Shown here piece by piece: positions 16,201 to 25,926 of a DNA stretch of 64,000 nt. The position numbers were made by a program, and so were the translations under genes. Each line of letters starts with the position of its first letter. The first letter of the stretch is position 1. The stretch is from Acidobacteriaceae bacterium (GTDB lineage Bacteria > Acidobacteriota > Terriglobia > Terriglobales > Acidobacteriaceae): NCBI GenBank assembly GCA_021323655.1, contig JAJPKO010000015.1, positions 1 through 64,000 on the forward strand, read 5' to 3'. The notes beneath the pieces are model-generated. The model ran no database searches and had not been told where the DNA came from. It saw nothing but the letters and a program-made list of their open reading frames with translations.

Positions 16201-16635
16201 GTGTCACGCCTGGTTCAGATACTTTCAGTATTCCTGGGAATCCTCATGTTCATGTTCGGATTTTTGAAGTTTTTCGCGCCAATCAACGGCTGGTTCGAAG
16301 TTCAAATTCAGCAAAGCCATTTACCGCACGCGACGGTGCTGGTCGGCAAATTGGCGGAAATGGCGACCGGAGCTCTGTTCCTCCTGTCCCGATTCAGTTC
16401 TTCGAAGCAACAACGGGAGTACCAAATATTGTTCGTTGCGTGTTCAAGCCTTGTATTTGAGATGCTTGTTGCACTCTACGTTCACGTTCAACCGCGGGTG
16501 CCACCTGGAGTCCTACCCCTTGGCATCAAAGCTCCTGTGCTGCCCCTCTTCGTTCTCGTTCTTGGGGTGGTGACAGCTTTGGTGGCTAGGAAGCAAAAAC
16601 AGTCATCCAATCGGGATCTCAGATCAAGTGAATAA
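16201..16635 (+). CDS. DoxX-like small membrane protein
   Basis: 144 residues starting at GTG 16201, with AAGGAGGGG upstream. Four hydrophobic segments are seen: residues 3-23 (VQILSVFLGILMFMFGFLKF), 40-58, 72-93 and 107-127. The first segment with FGFLKFFAP, and the overall four-helix plan, match DoxX/DoxX-like proteins. Their molecular role is poorly defined; some act with thiol or quinone redox partners. The nearest regulator is the TetR gene with its palindromic operators 320 bases upstream, so it is a candidate target. Confidence 0.7.
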   Translation: MSRLVQILSVFLGILMFMFGFLKFFAPINGWFEVQIQQSHLPHATVLVGKLAEMATGALFLLSRFSSSKQQREYQILFVACSSLVFEMLVALYVHVQPRVPPGVLPLGIKAPVLPLFVLVLGVVTALVARKQKQSSNRDLRSSE

Positions 16636-16781
16636 CCGCTCTTGGCGAACAAAGCGGTCGAGGCAACCGCGCGCCCTACGTTCGGCGAATTTGAGGGGTT
16701 CCTTTTTAGTGAAAGACGAGTGAAGGGAATTGTGCTTGGATCATCGCCCACCCAGGATCGGAATACAACTTGTGAAGGCGG

Positions 16782-18569
16782 TTACGCGGTTTCAGCTCCG
16801 GTCACATTCGAGTTCGACCAATAATTCTCTTCTCGCACGTACGCCTTGATAGTTGCCAAGGGCCGTTGGACTGAATCTGCGGGGCGAATAGCATAGGAAC
16901 CGACTGCAGCCGGGACGATAAATGTCTCTCCATAATGAATTGTCATGGGCGGAAAGGCGTCAGTCGGGCTCTCCACAATCGCTGCCTTTCCTTCTACAAG
17001 ATTAAGCACGTTCAGATTTCCCTTGGTGTCATGCTCGACGGTTTTAGTGAACCAATGACGCCGCGTCTCGATGAATTCAAGCGGGTGCAAACCGGTTTTC
17101 TCCTCCCGCCACCCATCCCCTTCAGCAAGTGTGCTTTGCTGGTCGAGAAGTTGCTCGCGGACCCATTGAGTCGTGCGGTCCCACTGAATGCTCTTAAGAC
17201 CATGCTCGAGGTGAATAGGCCGCGGACGGCCATCGAGACCGAAGCGGCCCCAATCCCAAAGCTTAAACGTGAAAATATACGGCGTCGCGCTTATTTCCAG
17301 CACAACAACACTTCGGCCCGAGCAATGAATTGTTCCGGCCGGGATAAGAAAATGCGCATGCTTGCGGGCTGGCCATCGATTCACGTATCGCTCCGAAGCA
17401 AAGGGAGGCCCGCCTGTCTGCGCCACGCGAAGGTCTTCCGCCATATTTGCCGGTTCTATTCCTTCCTGAAGCCCGAGGTAAACCGTTGCATCGGGAGCAG
17501 CATCGAGAATGTAATAGCTTTCATCTTGGGTATAGAACAGGCCGAATTGTTCCTGCATGAACTGGCGTGGCGGGTGCACCTGCAGGGACAAATTGCCGCC
17601 CTCCATCGTGTCCAGAAAGTCAAACCGGATTGGAAACTCGGCTCCAAATTGCTTAACCACGTCGGCGCCCAGTAGGTGGATCGGGTAATGATGTACAAGC
17701 ATGAGCGCAGGAGTCTCAAACTCACGCGCGCCGAACTTCAGGATGAGGCTGTTCTCTTCCGGAACGCAATCGAAGCACCACGCATAATTCACCGGGCCAT
17801 CTGGCAAATCGAACATGCGGCGCATCCATTGACCACCCCACGGTCCCGGATCGAAAAACGGAACAACACGGAAAGGTCGCCGACTGACAGCTTCCAGCGC
17901 TCGACGAAATTGCTGTCCGTGGAGCATTGCTGGACGATCAGGTACGTTCCCGTCAATCCAGTAGTCAACCCGCTCATACAGCTCATTTTTGCGGCGATCG
18001 GCAACACGCCAATCCAGGAAGAACGCACGCTTGTATAACGCTGTCGGGGACACCCCGACATTGTCCAAACCAAGATTCGGGAGCTCGCCCCGGCGCTGCC
18101 GCCTTTGAATTTCCCAGCGTGTTATATCGACGTAAATCAAGAGGTCCCAATGAGGCATCAACAACGTGGCGCCAGTGCCGATAACGACGACTCGCCGCGC
18201 TGAGGCTTCTATTTTTTCCCGAGTAACTTCGAGCTTCGCAGGATCAAAGAATTCTCTGAGATCATGCGATTCCATGCGAGCGAAGATAGGATCATCGCCC
18301 AGCATCGTTGCGAATTTCTCTTCAAGGTAATCTGCCGAGAACAACGCTCGCTCGCTCTCAAGGATCATCGCTGGTCCGAACACGGCTACCAGCTCACGCA
18401 GCAGCGCCGATTGCTTCACTCCGGGATAGCATTCAATTGCAATGCGGCCGGCGAGCGTCGCGCCCACTTGCAACTCCTTCCTGATCTCCTCCCATCCGAA
18501 GGCGAGGTCTTCCGCTGAATCCGATACCTTAACGCCGGGGCGTTTGTCGTAGGTTGATTTGCTGTTCAA
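16782..18569 (-). CDS. class I mannose-6-phosphate isomerase with N-terminal kinase-like domain
   Basis: About 595 residues from TTG 18569 (NSKSTYDKRPGVKV); a longer frame from TTG 18668 overlaps the upstream stop but its extra residues look non-native. Numbering below is from 18668. Residues ~60-230 resemble a nucleoside-kinase P-loop fold whose Walker A is degenerate (ECYPGVKQS), followed by VVVIGTGATLL and LLIYVDITRWEIQRR. Residues ~290-600 are the cupin-type isomerase, with zinc ligands in QVHP (363-366), Glu383 of QDESYYIL and His448 of PAGTIHCSG. It should interconvert mannose-6-P and fructose-6-P or act on a related sugar phosphate. It follows ino1 and is probably co-transcribed. Confidence 0.82.
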   Translation of the reverse strand: MNSKSTYDKRPGVKVSDSAEDLAFGWEEIRKELQVGATLAGRIAIECYPGVKQSALLRELVAVFGPAMILESERALFSADYLEEKFATMLGDDPIFARMESHDLREFFDPAKLEVTREKIEASARRVVVIGTGATLLMPHWDLLIYVDITRWEIQRRQRRGELPNLGLDNVGVSPTALYKRAFFLDWRVADRRKNELYERVDYWIDGNVPDRPAMLHGQQFRRALEAVSRRPFRVVPFFDPGPWGGQWMRRMFDLPDGPVNYAWCFDCVPEENSLILKFGAREFETPALMLVHHYPIHLLGADVVKQFGAEFPIRFDFLDTMEGGNLSLQVHPPRQFMQEQFGLFYTQDESYYILDAAPDATVYLGLQEGIEPANMAEDLRVAQTGGPPFASERYVNRWPARKHAHFLIPAGTIHCSGRSVVVLEISATPYIFTFKLWDWGRFGLDGRPRPIHLEHGLKSIQWDRTTQWVREQLLDQQSTLAEGDGWREEKTGLHPLEFIETRRHWFTKTVEHDTKGNLNVLNLVEGKAAIVESPTDAFPPMTIHYGETFIVPAAVGSYAIRPADSVQRPLATIKAYVREENYWSNSNVTGAETA

Positions 18570-18664
18570 TGCTCGCCTGACCGGTAGAATTCGTCCCAAA
18601 CTTCGATTGCATTTCAGGGAAGCCGCCTTCAGTAAAACAGAACGGCCCAATGTCCAACGTAACT

Positions 18665-20005
18665 TCAATCGTAGTATTCGAGGCCGAGGTGGGTGATGAG
18701 GTCGGCGCCCATGATGTGGCGGAGAGTGTTCTTGAGCTTCATGGACTGAATGAACAGGTCGTGCTCAGGGTAGAGGCCCTCTCGAGTCTGAGGGGACTTC
18801 AGATAGAAGCTCAGCCACTCCTGGATGCCGATATTCTTGAGCGACGCCGTTCGCTGGGCCAGGTCGAGGAAAAGCACCAGGTCGAGCGCAATCGGCGCGG
18901 CCAGGATGGAATCGCGGCAAAGGAAGTCCACCTTGATCTGCATCGGGTAGCCAAGCCAGCCGAAGATGTCGATGTTGTCCCAGCCTTCCTTGTTGTCTCC
19001 ACGGGGCGGGTAGTAGTTGATGCGGACCTTGTGGAAGATGTCCTTGTAAAGATCGGGGTAGAGCTCAGGCTGGAAGATGTATTCAAGCGACCCGAGCTTT
19101 GATTCCTCTTTGGTCTTGAACGATTCTGGATCGTCCAGGACCTCGCCGTCGCGATTCCCAAGAATGTTCGTCGAGTACCAACCGGAGACACCAAGAAGCC
19201 GCGCTTTGAAAGCCGGCGCAAGTACTGTCTTCATGAAGGTCTGGCCGGTCTTGAAGTCCTTGCCGCAGATCGGCGCGCCGTTCTTCTTCGACAGTTCGAT
19301 CATCGCCGGAACGTCTACCGTCAGGTTCGGCGCGCCGTTGGCGAAGGGTACGCCCTCGCTGAGCGCGGCGTAAGCGTAAATCTGCGATGGCGCGATGCCA
19401 GGATCGTTGGACTCGAGCCCCTTCTCAAATGCCGCGATCGACGCATGAACCGTAGTGGGCTCCAGAAAGATTTCCGTCGACCCGCACCAGATCATCACCA
19501 CACGATCGACCGTCTTCCGAAATGCCTGGATGTCTGCGCGAACCTGATCCGCCAGATCCTTCTTGTTCTTGCCTTTCTTCACATGCGTGCCATGAAGCCG
19601 CTTGACGTAGTACTGATCGAAGACCGCGGGTAAGGGCTTAATGGTCTCGAGATATGGCCTGAGCTGATCGAGCGTCTCTTTGTCGAGAACCTTCGCGTGG
19701 GCCGCGCTTTCATACACGTTATCTTCGAAGATGTCCCAGCCGGTGAAGACGATGTCGTTGAGGTTGGCGAGAGGAACGAAGTCTTTCACCAGCGGCGATT
19801 TGTTATCAGTGCGCTTGCCGAGGCGGATGGTGCCCATTTGCGTGAGAGAGCCGATCGGCTTGGCAAGGCCGCGGCGGACGGCTTCAACACCGGCGATCAT
19901 GGTGGTTGCAACGGCGCCGAGTCCCACGACCATTACGCCCAGCCTGCCCTTGGCCGATTCTGGCTTGGCCACATTGTCACTCTTATTGCCCAATCCATTC
20001 TTCAT
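18665..20005 (-). CDS. ino1: inositol-3-phosphate synthase (myo-inositol-1-phosphate synthase)
   Basis: 446 residues. The NAD-binding Rossmann start reads LGVMVVGLGAVATTMIAGVE. Further family elements are WCGSTEIFLEPTTVH, FANGAPNLTVDVPAM, CGKDFKTGQTFMKTVLAP, SWYSTNILGNRDGEVL-like GVSGWYSTNILGNRDGEVL, and the late DFLCRDSILAAPIALDLVLF. It makes inositol-3-phosphate from glucose-6-phosphate with NAD. It lies directly upstream of the mannose-6-phosphate isomerase-like gene, so the pair suggests an inositol/mannose phosphate branch for lipid or solute synthesis. Confidence 0.95.
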   Translation of the reverse strand: MKNGLGNKSDNVAKPESAKGRLGVMVVGLGAVATTMIAGVEAVRRGLAKPIGSLTQMGTIRLGKRTDNKSPLVKDFVPLANLNDIVFTGWDIFEDNVYESAAHAKVLDKETLDQLRPYLETIKPLPAVFDQYYVKRLHGTHVKKGKNKKDLADQVRADIQAFRKTVDRVVMIWCGSTEIFLEPTTVHASIAAFEKGLESNDPGIAPSQIYAYAALSEGVPFANGAPNLTVDVPAMIELSKKNGAPICGKDFKTGQTFMKTVLAPAFKARLLGVSGWYSTNILGNRDGEVLDDPESFKTKEESKLGSLEYIFQPELYPDLYKDIFHKVRINYYPPRGDNKEGWDNIDIFGWLGYPMQIKVDFLCRDSILAAPIALDLVLFLDLAQRTASLKNIGIQEWLSFYLKSPQTREGLYPEHDLFIQSMKLKNTLRHIMGADLITHLGLEYYD

Positions 20006-21607
20006 TCCTTAATCTTCCCTTCCCCTCTTTCATAGGTCACAAGAATCCCTAGGCCCGGACAACCAACCCGCAAGCACGGGTCTATTTTGACTCGTGCGAT
20101 CGAATTTGACGATTGTTCTAGGAGACTGGCATGGAGGCTATCCAGACCAGAAACGCTGCGGGCCATCATGGCATGCGCAAGTTCGGATCGAAATCAATAC
20201 TCCATGCTCACTATCTTGTTCAATGTTAAGCATAATGGGTGAAAACGATCCGAGAACTGCAGATCATCCCACGATCATCAACGGCGAGGAATCGATAACG
20301 ATAAAAAATCCCCCTTCCTCATCAGGAGGAAGGGGGGTAGGAGGCCACACGAGCATTGGACAAATGCTCATGCACCGAAGGCGATGCCAGATACCTCGTT
20401 CTGCGCTCTTACGATTCGTCTTCATATCGTTCTTCCCACGAGAACGGGGTCGGTATCGCCAATTCCTACAAGCTCGACAAACGAACCTCAAAAACGATGT
20501 TCGCCAGCGGCTTGCTTGATTATTTCATCCCACTGTCACGATGTATCAGGAGTGCTAAACATCGAATTTGTCCACCCCGGTAGAGCCGCATTGGTTTCGA
20601 CGTGCCTGTGGTTTCCGCGACGCGCGTCCACGGTCAGCTACCGAGCCGCTTATGCTCGAATGGCAGAAATAGTTGTTGGGGAGAAGAGGCGTCAACACAG
20701 AATTTCTCCATTACGGCTTCCGGTCTATGGCGCACTACGGGCAGTTCTCTCCACTTCAGGCAAACCACCTTCTTCTACACGGACGCAAGCCTCTCTTAGA
20801 CTGATCCTCTGAATCGCACTCGCAATCAACTACGAAAGAAGTGAGAATCTAAATAATTGATCCAACGCATCTTATGCGGCTATGAGCGTATAGATTGCCT
20901 CGTTTCGCCTGCCATTATGGGAGATGGTTTCGATTCACTTTGTGTCCGGTTCAGCGTGAATGGATCAGCTGGGACGACCTAAGTTTTACTGCGCGAAAAT
21001 GCGCCATCACCTCTCGATTTCACGGAGCAATATGGAAGGCTCTATGAGATATTTCGACCGATGAAACAAGCGAGCAGCTCCCGCGAGGCGAGCACTGTCT
21101 ATCCGACCTGAGCGTTGCTGCATAACATGGGCCCCTCATGCGGAAGCAACTCGGCTGCTATCGAACCGTCCGGTCGTCGCCAATTATTTCGACTCGTGCT
21201 TGAGCGGGACACCACGCTGAGATTTACGCGAAAAGTCGTTCCTAGATTCCGTCGCGTGCCGCCGTTGAACGAACACGGCTTAAACACCTGTCAGTTTCAA
21301 AGCGCAAACTTCGCAGCATGCGATCAAGTTTTATTCCGTGAGCTTTCCGCTTTCGTCTTCGAGCTGACTGCGATCGAACTATGCCGCCGACAGACCCATT
21401 GCCGTCTTCCTACTAAGCGCAAATATTCGTCGTACATGCTGGATGAACAGCTCCATCCATAGTGGGGCATTATTCGTCGTCGTTCGAGGGAGAGTTCCGG
21501 ATAGCCTCGATGTCTAGTTCGAAACACTTGAGGTTTTCGCTTACGTCCACATAGGCGTGCCTTTAGAATGATCTGCCTGAGTTTGGACCTTCAGGGAGAG
21601 TGGCGCT
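20006..21607. other. 1.6-kb stretch without a recognisable gene
   Basis: Open frames on both strands are under 145 codons, mutually overlapping, and without ribosome binding sites or family resemblance. The one clear structure is the hairpin at 20301-20336. This is the longest unexplained stretch of the window, possibly an old gene lost by decay or an untranslated RNA locus. Confidence 0.5.
20301..20336 (-). terminator. Rho-independent terminator, minus strand
   Basis: An 11-bp perfect stem (CCCCCTTCCTC at 20310-20320 with its complement at 20326-20336) and a five-base loop. On the minus strand it is followed by A then six T (20303-20308). It would end transcription coming from above 20336, where no gene is recognised, or shield ino1 from read-through. 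Confidence 0.75.
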
Positions 21608-22786
21608 TTGGGACTGCTTTGCGAAGAGACACAGTGGAAGGGTCGCGATGCGTTACGGATCACGAACGGAATCCTGGAACTGATCTCGCTATTAGAGGGA
21701 GGCCACCTAACGTGCTTTCGGTTCATTGAACCCAATGGAGAACCCTCCTACAATGTCCTATGGGAGGCACCTTGGGAACTTCGTGGCTTGAATGAAGCTT
21801 GGAACAACCAGGCCTCTCTGCAATATGGCCCTTTGGCAACCGGCAAATTCCTTGCCGGATATACCGGGCACGCACTTTGTCTCGACTATTTCGGAGACCC
21901 TGACCCGAAACAGGCAGTCTCGGGGCTGGGACTTCATGGAGAGGCTGCAGTTAGACGCTGGTATGTGGCAGGATGCGATATTTCGACTCACCTGCACTGC
22001 AGGCTGGCAGTGAACCTGCCTATTGCCCACCTGAGATTGGAAAGAAATATTCAAATCCAAGAGCGGCAGAGTGTCATCTACGTCCAAGAACATCTATACA
22101 ACGAACGCGATACGGAGACTCATTGCAATTGGGTCCAACACGTCACATTCGGCTCTCCATTCTTGTCCCGAAACACCGCCACTGTGCTGGCTTCCGCCAC
22201 GTCTGGAGCGACTTCACACCTGGGCTACGGCGGCAAATCGCTGCTTCCGGTCAGTCATCCATTTACATGGCCTTTTGTGCAGTTGGGTCCCGGAAGCAAT
22301 CGTGCCGATCTAAGGACGCCTTTCGCTCGCGATGGCAAAGGTTTTCTTCTTGGCATGGCGTTAGATCCCAGCCGTGAAATTGAATTTCTACTGGCGATCA
22401 ATTGGTCACTTCGCTTGGGCGTGGGCTATTTCTTCCGGAGGGACAGTTTTCCTTGGATGACAGTGTGGGAAGAAAACTGCTCGCGGCAGGAGGAGCCATG
22501 GAAAGGAACTACGCGCGCCCGCGGAATGGAGTTTGGGACCGTACCGCTGCCCCGAACCGCCGGCGAAACATTCCCTTACGAAAGCTTCAGCAATGCCCCG
22601 ACAGGACTCAGTATTCCCGCACATGAAAAAAGGACAGCCCCTTACATCATGGCTCTTTTTCAAGTACCCAAAGGAATGCGCGCGATCGAAGATGTGGTTC
22701 TTCGCGGCGACACTCTTAGCATCTGCGCTGAGGGAGAAATCCTCCTCTCAATTCCTGCACGGGATTGCGAGGCATTTCTCTCATAA
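21608..22786 (+). CDS. aldose-1-epimerase/mutarotase-like protein
   Basis: 392 residues from TTG 21608, with GGGAGAG upstream. The protein has the layout of the galactose-mutarotase superfamily: GGHLTCFRFIEP near the start, then NVLWEAPWEL, GLHGEAAVRRWYVAG (the Gly-x-His-Gly-Glu element typical of the fold), NWVQHVTFGSPFL and WENCSRQEEPW-like VWEENCSRQEEPW. It probably binds and may epimerise a free sugar in the cytoplasm. It converges with the RhaT-like gene, ending two bases apart, and likely belongs to the sugar cluster. The exact substrate is unknown. Confidence 0.7.
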   Translation: MGLLCEETQWKGRDALRITNGILELISLLEGGHLTCFRFIEPNGEPSYNVLWEAPWELRGLNEAWNNQASLQYGPLATGKFLAGYTGHALCLDYFGDPDPKQAVSGLGLHGEAAVRRWYVAGCDISTHLHCRLAVNLPIAHLRLERNIQIQERQSVIYVQEHLYNERDTETHCNWVQHVTFGSPFLSRNTATVLASATSGATSHLGYGGKSLLPVSHPFTWPFVQLGPGSNRADLRTPFARDGKGFLLGMALDPSREIEFLLAINWSLRLGVGYFFRRDSFPWMTVWEENCSRQEEPWKGTTRARGMEFGTVPLPRTAGETFPYESFSNAPTGLSIPAHEKRTAPYIMALFQVPKGMRAIEDVVLRGDTLSICAEGEILLSIPARDCEAFLS

Positions 22787-22787
22787 C

Positions 22788-23801
22788 CTAGCGCTGGAGA
22801 TCCGCTCCCAGGATGAAGATGGAGATCACCAGTGTCCCTACGCCTAACAACTGCGTGGTGAGAGGCAAACTTCCACTTCGCCTCCATTCTCCGGTCAGGA
22901 TTCCCAGAAAGCTCGCGACGATCACAATCATCGACATGAAAACAGACCATCCGACGGATGTTCCCAGAAGCCCGATTTGGAACACTGCGACTCCGTAGAG
23001 CAGCACGCTTCCGAACCAGAGTGCGCCCATTACCAGAGCAAGGAACCAGTTGCCGCCTCCAGATCCTTTGAAATTCCGGCCGCTCGAATTCTTCCTGAAA
23101 AGATAAAGACAGTAGAGCAAATTAGGAATCGCTCCGGCCGAAAGGAGCGGCAGCCAAATGGCACTGCTGGCATTCACGCGGGATGCCCCGTAGTAAGCGG
23201 CGAGCGAACTCAGGGTTGTCCCGAAAGCAAACCCTATGTTCAACAGGGCAGCTCCGCATCCACAGAGTATTGCGAGGATCAATCCTGGTGCAGTTCTACT
23301 CCGCCGTTCTTCCCGAACGCGAGCTTCAGCTCGTTCGCGCATCATGCCAGCAACCGCACAGATGAGGACTCCGAGCAGTACAGCCATTATGCCCAGCAGC
23401 AACATGGATCCGGCGTGCGTACGGAGTCGGTCGGAATTGAGATGAAGCATAGGGATTGCTGCTCCTACCGCAGCGGAAGTCCCCAAGACAAGGGAGAAGG
23501 TCAGCGCAATGCCAATCTGCTCAGCCGCAACACCGAAGAAGATCTGAGATACGCCCCAGCCCGCACCGAACGCCACGACTCTGAACAACTCCCCGGCGGG
23601 CGACATGCGATATACCGTTGTTATTTCAGGAATGGTTGAAAACGCCACAGCCGCCGGGAGGACTATCAGAGCAAAAATTGTCCAGAGCAGCCAGGTATTT
23701 TCCCAGGCCCAATTCCGCATAAATTTCATGGGAAGTGTGAAACTCGCGTTCATCCCGCCCGCGAGCACGAGAAGCGCCAATCCTGATGCTGAGTGGTTCA
23801 T
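22788..23801 (-). CDS. RhaT-like L-rhamnose/H+ symporter family permease
   Basis: 337 residues with about ten membrane segments. The N-terminus reads LLVLAGGMNASFTLPMKFMR and WAWENTWLLWTIFALIVLP, the RhaT family signature; the end has FMSMIVIVASFLGILTGEW. AGGAG precedes the ATG. The start overlaps the kinase stop by four bases, so permease and kinase are translationally coupled. It imports a sugar by proton symport; rhamnose is only one possibility, since no rhamnose isomerase or RhaB/RhaD is adjacent. Confidence 0.88.
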   Translation of the reverse strand: MNHSASGLALLVLAGGMNASFTLPMKFMRNWAWENTWLLWTIFALIVLPAAVAFSTIPEITTVYRMSPAGELFRVVAFGAGWGVSQIFFGVAAEQIGIALTFSLVLGTSAAVGAAIPMLHLNSDRLRTHAGSMLLLGIMAVLLGVLICAVAGMMRERAEARVREERRSRTAPGLILAILCGCGAALLNIGFAFGTTLSSLAAYYGASRVNASSAIWLPLLSAGAIPNLLYCLYLFRKNSSGRNFKGSGGGNWFLALVMGALWFGSVLLYGVAVFQIGLLGTSVGWSVFMSMIVIVASFLGILTGEWRRSGSLPLTTQLLGVGTLVISIFILGADLQR

Positions 23802-24829
23802 AAAGGAGCTCCTGCTTCCGCCTCTGGTCTTGTCTTTGCTATTCCCTCTGGAACTGCCACGATCCGTGATTGAATCTCTTGCAACAGCAAGGCTCCATCC
23901 GATTCCGTGAGCCTGGCCTCAAGAAACCGAACCACTTGATCGAGAGTGGGAAGTGCGTCCCACCCCCGACTCTCGCCGCCTGCAGCGACTGCTTTAAGGG
24001 CAGCCGCTGCAGATGCAAACGGAATAGCCTGTTCTACTGTGAGCCCGCGCGCAACCGCCAATCCAAAAGCACCATGGAAGGTGTCGCCACATCCATTGGT
24101 GTCAAATACGTCGACCTCAAAAGCCGGGAAGTGTCGTACATCCTGGTCACACTTGGAGCTGCAATAGCACCCCCTCGCAGAGTCGGTTACAACAGTCGCT
24201 TGACGCCCCACTTGTGCTAGAACTGCGCAGGCTTCCGACGGATTTGGTGCTCTCGTGGCCCAGAGGGCCCATGCACGGGGCACTATAAGGTAATCAGTGA
24301 GCGTGGCAAGTTCCTTAGCGGATTCCGTACAGCCCTCGATATCTCCCAAAACAGGGACACCGAGGCCTCGGGCCTTTTCCGCCACAGGGACAAGTGAAGG
24401 TTCCGTAATATGGTCGAGAAGAATAAGGCTCGCTGATTGGATCAGGCTGGCAGGTAAATTTTCGGGCGAAATTGGTTTATAGAGTGTCGCGTCATAAAAC
24501 ACATTACGGTGCCCCAAACCGTCGACCAAGATCGTGCTATGGTATGGCCCTCCGGACGTGTCTCTTACGATATGCGAGACATCGGCATGGTGATGAAGTA
24601 GCGCAGATTTGATGAAAGCAGACAGCTCGTTGTCGCCAAACCGCGCCACATAGGCTGCACGTCCCCCGAGAGACCCTACTGCTGCGATCGCTGTACAGGC
24701 AGGTCCACCGCCCTGACGCGTCTTACCAGCGGTCGGAATCTTACAGTCTACAGGCGGATATTCTGAAATGTAGATCAGGTCATCAACCGCCGCGATCCCG
24801 ATACCCAACACATCTAGACAATTACTCAT
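23798..24829 (-). CDS. PfkB-family carbohydrate kinase
   Basis: About 343 residues from ATG 24829, where the family similarity begins (LDVLGIGIAAVDDLIYI). A frame start at 24904 overlapping the aldolase stop is also possible. The sugar-binding region has TRQGGGPACTAIAAVGSLGG and AARFGDN-like YVARFGDNEL. The C-terminal signature is DTNGCGDTFHGAFGLAVA, with the catalytic aspartate in GCGD and a cysteine in place of the usual alanine of GAGD. It sits between a LacD-like aldolase gene and a sugar permease, so it most likely phosphorylates a ketose at C1 or C6 for aldol cleavage. Confidence 0.88.
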   Translation of the reverse strand: MSNCLDVLGIGIAAVDDLIYISEYPPVDCKIPTAGKTRQGGGPACTAIAAVGSLGGRAAYVARFGDNELSAFIKSALLHHHADVSHIVRDTSGGPYHSTILVDGLGHRNVFYDATLYKPISPENLPASLIQSASLILLDHITEPSLVPVAEKARGLGVPVLGDIEGCTESAKELATLTDYLIVPRAWALWATRAPNPSEACAVLAQVGRQATVVTDSARGCYCSSKCDQDVRHFPAFEVDVFDTNGCGDTFHGAFGLAVARGLTVEQAIPFASAAAALKAVAAGGESRGWDALPTLDQVVRFLEARLTESDGALLLQEIQSRIVAVPEGIAKTRPEAEAGAPL

Positions 24830-24900
24830 ATGTACGCTCGCCCAAGCACTGAAACAATCGCTTATGTTCCCCTTGTTTCGCAGGGTCTGTTGGCCGAACC

Positions 24901-25926
24901 TCATCCACTCGCGTACGTTGCAACACCGGTAGTCAGTTCAAGGTCGGCTTGCAAACCGCGGTGGGCGGCTATTCCTAATTTTTGGAGTGCGGCATGATAG
25001 CCCCTCACAGCCTCATTGGGAAGAAGCTGATCGTCGGCCACTAAGCGTAGGTATTCGACGAACGACAGCTGATGCTCTGCGGCGTTGATCTTTCTGCCGA
25101 AGAGCGCAACGCGTGCGCCATAGCGTTTTGCCTCATAAATCAGGGCAAACGCGTCGTGTGTTGTACCCGCGGAGCCGCCTAAGACGCCCACTACAAGGGA
25201 AGAATCGTATCCGCACAGTTCTTCCAGAGCCCGTGGGCCGGCGTAAGGAATCTTGAGAAAGCGCGGCCTCGATGCTGAAGGTATCCCCGCCAAGAGCCGA
25301 ACAATATGATCATTCACAAAGAACGGGATTTCTTCGGGCGGGATCCCGTGGTCCTTGGCTGGAACATTCGGATGGAAGACTTCGAGAAAGTGATCAAAAC
25401 CCTTTGCCTCCGCCTCGAGGCGGAAAGCTTTGTACGCTTCCATCACTCGCAGATCTCTGTCTGGATCATTGTTAAACGTGACGGAATAAAGCCCCAGGTT
25501 CACTCCTGAGCGGAGTTCGTTTTGATTTGCCGGATATTTCGCTGACTGTAGGTGATCGATAGTGGCTGTCGCAAATGGCTGGGAAGGCGATTGAGGATAT
25601 CTGCCGCTGCGAACGATGTGGATATCGGTGGCATCATTCGCGCGCGCGGCCGGAGTGACTCCAGAAGAATCGAAGATTCTCTCCTGGATCGCAAGCACCT
25701 CTGAGGTACTAGCTGACATCAGCATGATGTCAACCATTTCCTGAGAGACGACTTGACGCATCTCCTCTCGATATTCCTCAACTGATCGAGGCTTCCCATT
25801 CAGTTTCCTGCCTGTGGCAGCGATACCGAAGGCCATATCCGCGTCTTTGGCGTCCGCAAGGATAAACTCCGGTCCAGTTGGGTTCTTCTTGAGCGCTTCT
25901 AGCTTTATATCGAGGGTCTTTTTCAC
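24901..25926 (-). CDS. class I aldolase of the LacD/YihT-like TIM-barrel type
   Basis: 341 residues from GTG 25926, chosen because CCGGAGAAAC lies just upstream; an extended frame runs to 26001. It has (beta/alpha)8 spacing, with Lys225 in PRFLKIPYAGPRAL as the likely Schiff-base lysine. Earlier strands include DHFLEVFHPNVP and SLVVGVLGGSAGTT, and the phosphate-site end reads ARVALFGRKINAAEHQLSF. It should cleave a phosphorylated ketose into dihydroxyacetone phosphate and an aldehyde. It is the first gene of the kinase-permease operon and divergent from the IclR-type fusion regulator. The substrate is not identifiable from sequence. Confidence 0.72.
   Translation of the reverse strand: MKKTLDIKLEALKKNPTGPEFILADAKDADMAFGIAATGRKLNGKPRSVEEYREEMRQVVSQEMVDIMLMSASTSEVLAIQERIFDSSGVTPAARANDATDIHIVRSGRYPQSPSQPFATATIDHLQSAKYPANQNELRSGVNLGLYSVTFNNDPDRDLRVMEAYKAFRLEAEAKGFDHFLEVFHPNVPAKDHGIPPEEIPFFVNDHIVRLLAGIPSASRPRFLKIPYAGPRALEELCGYDSSLVVGVLGGSAGTTHDAFALIYEAKRYGARVALFGRKINAAEHQLSFVEYLRLVADDQLLPNEAVRGYHAALQKLGIAAHRGLQADLELTTGVATYASG

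Noticed and set aside
16935-17675. 246-codon plus-strand open frame
   Set aside because: Antisense to the mannose-6-phosphate isomerase gene, whose zinc motifs are intact.
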